Positions 61,159 to 64,000 of a stretch of DNA of 64,000 nucleotides are shown here, piece by piece (position 1 is the stretch's first letter; every line of letters begins with the position of its first letter). The notes beneath the pieces were generated by a model. It did no database searches and had not been told where the DNA came from. It worked only from the letters and a program-made list of their open reading frames with translations. This DNA comes from Amylostereum areolatum (taxonomy: Eukaryota; Basidiomycota; Agaricomycetes; Russulales; Stereaceae). Made by a program: the position numbers and the translations under genes. The DNA is taken from the NCBI GenBank assembly GCA_012932865.1, contig SAXG01000013.1:310001-374000 (forward strand). The letters run 5' to 3'.

Positions 61159-62452
61159 TTACTTCTTACCGAAGACCCACTTGGTCGCTTGCGACGCCGA
61201 AGACATGACATGCACAGTGCCCCAGACGACGCGAGCAATGGCATGTTCTCCGCGAGGACGCAAGCGCCAGTACCTGGCAACAACGGAAACACGCCTCCGG
61301 ATATCCCGCCATTGGGACAATGCTTCGATGGCCGTAGGTCGGTCACCAGGAGAGCGCTTCATCATCTTGTTGATGAGCGGTTCAAGAAACGCAACGTTTG
61401 AGTAAACCTATGTAGAATCAGTTTCCGAGTATGGTGAGCACAAGAAAAGAACGTACTTTTGTGAATTCTTTCCGGAGCAGCAGCCCTATCGAAAATATAT
61501 CGACTTTAAATGGGTCATATGGGACAGTGTCGGAGAGCTCTGGGACGGCACGGTCGCGCCCTAAAAGTCCAACGACCAGTTTCGATGGCTGATCGGACGG
61601 GATGTGCGACGAGATGCCATAATCGACGAAGTAATATTTGACCCCTGCCTTGGAACGAGAAATCATGGAGTCGGATGAAGGGGTGATGCCATCGGGAAGG
61701 TAGACATCATAGACGGGATGAACTCCGAGCGGATACATCGCGGACGCGTCCATCATGATGTTAGGTTCAGAGCAATCTCTTTGGATAAAGATGAGAGAAA
61801 ATAAGCCGCATAAGTACGTTGTACTCACCTGTGCGCAACATTGTGTTCGTGCATAAAGACCAGACCCTAGTTCATTCGGACGTCAGCTCATAAAAAGTTT
61901 TGATGGCAGGTCACTCACCGCTAGAATCTGGTCAACAAAATCAACCACTTCTCCGACAGTCAGGAATGGTGGATCGCTCATGCGAGAAAGGAATGGCATG
62001 ACCATGTATGAAATATTTGAGTCTTCCGGATCCTCAAAAATCTCGAGCACAGGAACTGAATGGTTGTCCGGATGGCCACGCAAATGACCAGCATTGAGCA
62101 TCATGGCAATGGTCGACTCTTGATCACCGGTACGGACGCGTTTGATATAGACCTGCCTACCATCGGACTCGCGCGTGGCATCAACGAGGTTAAAGCGAAC
62201 CTTGCGGGGTCGCGTCTTCAGCCAAATAGATATCACCAAGAGATGCGCAAGACGTACAGGAAGAGATATGTGGTCTTCACAGTCGATGTATAACTTTCCG
62301 TTCGTCTTCCACGACGGGATCCACCCTGGGCGAAGCCGGGGACGAAGAGCGTAACCCTTCGATGCGAGAAGGGGTTGAGTCTCCCTCCATTTGAGCTCGT
62401 GGACTGCGAGTTGGGCATGGATATCATCCTCGTCGGACTGTGGGGAAGACAT
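61159..62452 (-). CDS. Atypical protein-kinase-like gene, tandem copy 3
   Basis: It starts MSSPQSDEDDIHAQLAVHEL at 62452, then RETQPLLASKGYALRPRLRP. It contains VYIKRVRTGDQES, ISYMVMPFLSRMSDP, VDFVDQILAGLVFMHEHNVA, HRDCSEPNIMMDASAMYPLG, YYFVDYGISSHIPSD, PELSDTVPYDPFKVDIFSIG and SPGDRPTAIEALSQWRDI, ending TKWVFGKK. The catalytic Asp of HRD and the Asp of DYG are present. The DASAMYPLG/HPVYDVYLPDG insert between catalytic loop and DYG is longer than in canonical kinases and is shared by all three copies. Introns match copy 2 and the frame is intact. The substrate is unknown. Confidence 0.8.
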
Positions 62453-63245
62453 AACTTGTTGCCCTGCAATATCAAGTTGGGAAGTGACTAAGAGGGGGGG
62501 ACGATGGAGGAAGAGGCTCTGACAGCAAGTAAGAGCGAATCGGCGATGTAAAAAGCAGAATGGGCCTGAGGAAACTGAGGAAACCCGGAAATTGAAACCC
62601 TCAGAGGGAACCGCCAAGGAACCGAACCGTGGGGACCAAGGGAACTTCGCGGGCGGGTGGGACTCCGGCAACGCCGGTGCTCAAATTCAAATCTCCGTTT
62701 TGCACTCCGCGTTGCGTGCGTCCAACAAAAACTGGCCAGCTTCCTGTTCTGTAACACTGTTGTTCTCGGTTTTGTCTTGGTTCTCTCTCTGGCGCTCCGT
62801 TGACCGACCCCTTGGTATGACCCTGGCCTGTGCATTTTACGTCTCGTTGCTTCGAACTTCCATCGAAACGCGAGCCCCGGGATCGGACACTCATGCTGAC
62901 TAGTGACTCCTTGTATTCAAAGTCTCGCCCAGACTAGTGATAGTAGGAAGGTAATCTCACGGCGGTTTGACGACGGGGATCTTGCTATTGTTCTCCGCTC
63001 AGTATCATTGAGACGTCAGATAATTCCTCAGAACGTGGACGCGTATGGGTCCCGGAAAGATCGATTGTGAGAAACCCTCCTTCGCGCGCTCATATAAGTA
63101 TCGCACCCCTTGTGTGGTACTGGCGTTTACTACTAATTTCCAACAGTCTTTTCCTCTTGTTCGTTCTCTCTGGAAGAGGACGAGACATCGCGACTCACAT
63201 CTACCCTTCACACCCACCCTCGTTTTGGGCGTCACATTCGGCATC
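62453..63245. promoter_or_regulatory. Divergent promoter region of kinase-like copy 3 and the last gene
   Basis: The flanking genes diverge from this 793-bp region. A TATAAG sequence at 63093-63098 lies about 150 bp before the ATG at 63246. I see no other feature. Confidence 0.45.
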
Positions 63246-64000
63246 ATGTCCGTCGTTTTCTGGGGCGTCGTCTCAAACGTGGCCAATGTATGTCAGATAT
63301 CTGGCGCAGGTATCTCGGTTGGGTCCGCTGTATGCGACATACTGGGCTTGTCCCCGCCGAGCACCAAATTGGAATCGATTGCTACCTGGCTCAAGGAAGC
63401 GGAGAGCTTGCTAAGCGCTATCACTCCGGAGCAAGAGGAAAAGCTCAGAGCATTGCAGGGAGACTCTTCGAACAATGTGGAGGGCCTCCGGGCGGTGCTC
63501 ACAAAGTATGTCCTCCGACCGATTCCGAGACTTGATGATAAATGGATGACCACGTTAGATGCAAGCAAGACCACAATCTTATTAGGATTGATAATCTTCA
63601 GAGCTCGGCAACTCGTCGGTTCAGTGACGGAGGTCTCCGCGGACGGCGCCTCAAGGCTCTCTTTAAGATGGCCAACATTTTGCTGCTGGATACTCTAGTG
63701 CGTTGTATTCACACTCTCGCAGGCATCTCCACCTAAGCTTTCTATATGATAGCGTACATCGGTTCTCGCCAACGGGGGAGAAGACGCGCTTCTAGAACAG
63801 GAAACCGAAGTCACTAAGGAGGAGCGAATGAAGGAGGCCCGTAGCCTTAAGAGGTCCCTGCAGAACATGCGCCGATACTTTGCGCAGCGGACGGCTCCTG
63901 AAGAAACTGCTCAAGGTAAATATTGAACCCTTGGTCGCAACACCTCTGTGGTTCCTAATCGAACCTCCAACTCTTACTAGAATTCGAAATGGCTGAAGGC
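63246..64000 (+). CDS. Unidentified gene, 3' end beyond window
   Basis: The start MSVVFWGVVSNVANVCQISG is a hydrophobic N-terminus that could be a signal anchor or membrane helix. A helical region follows (SIATWLKEAESLLSAITPEQ, then EEKLRALQGDSSNNVEGLRA). After introns come ETEVTKEERMKEARSLKRSL and QNMRRYFAQRTAPEETAQ, and the frame remains open at EFEMAEG at the edge. The heptad-like Leu/Ala spacing suggests a coiled coil. I recognise no family. The exon around 63542-63700 is not settled because competing frames are possible there. Confidence 0.5.

Overview
The window looks like nuclear DNA of a mushroom-forming basidiomycete (Agaricomycetes). Coding regions are GC-rich and split by many 50-70-nt GT-AG introns. 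Several families are typical of, or expanded in, this group: DUF6589, a DUF6914-like protein, an NLR-type NACHT/ankyrin receptor with a Goodbye-like N-terminus, a DIRS retrotransposon, and lineage-expanded kinase-like genes with an HRDCSxPN motif. I cannot name a species.

Layout. 0-11.4 kb is mostly housekeeping: a tandem CCCH zinc-finger protein (-, cut by the window edge), a Cdc4-type essential myosin light chain (-), a Fus3/Kss1-type MAP kinase (+), an organellar-type asparaginyl-tRNA synthetase (-), a probable Mediator subunit 25-like protein (+) and a cytochrome b561-type membrane protein (-). 12.5-18.3 kb holds a DUF6914-like gene, a kinesin-10-like motor and a Sos7-like kinetochore protein. 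18.9-21.1 kb is a secreted GH15 glucoamylase with a CBM20 starch-binding domain. 22.9-31.8 kb is a ferric/cupric reductase whose NAD-binding half is separated from its FAD half by a 6.2-kb element. 32.3-33.8 kb is a proline-rich protein. 34.5-38.9 kb is the NLR-like gene. 39.3-44.1 kb is the DIRS element. 44.3-52.7 kb holds methionyl-tRNA formyltransferase, a Tup1-like WD40 protein, a Ser/Pro-rich protein and an MFS transporter with a very long central loop. 54.3-55.5 kb is a coiled-coil protein. 56.5-62.5 kb is a tandem triplet of atypical kinase-like genes. A gene of unknown function runs off the right end.

The most interesting object is at 24,629-30,847. It is bounded by near-perfect 50-bp terminal inverted repeats and carries two convergent genes: a DUF6589 protein with transposase-like acidic motifs and a RecQ-type superfamily-2 helicase. 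It lies entirely within one intron of the ferric reductase; removing it leaves a 73-nt intron, the normal size here. I know of no named transposon class defined by this pairing, so I propose it as a candidate undescribed DNA-transposon family.

A caution on sequence quality. Several conserved genes (MAP kinase, AsnRS, glucoamylase, DIRS recombinase, Tup1-like, MFS, coiled-coil protein) contain isolated single-base changes, nearly all insertions, that break otherwise perfect reading frames. Others (kinesin, ferric reductase, DUF6589 gene, kinase-like triplet, formyltransferase) read cleanly. Unpolished long-read sequence is the simplest explanation; real pseudogenes are the alternative. Coordinates for frame-broken genes span the whole inferred gene.
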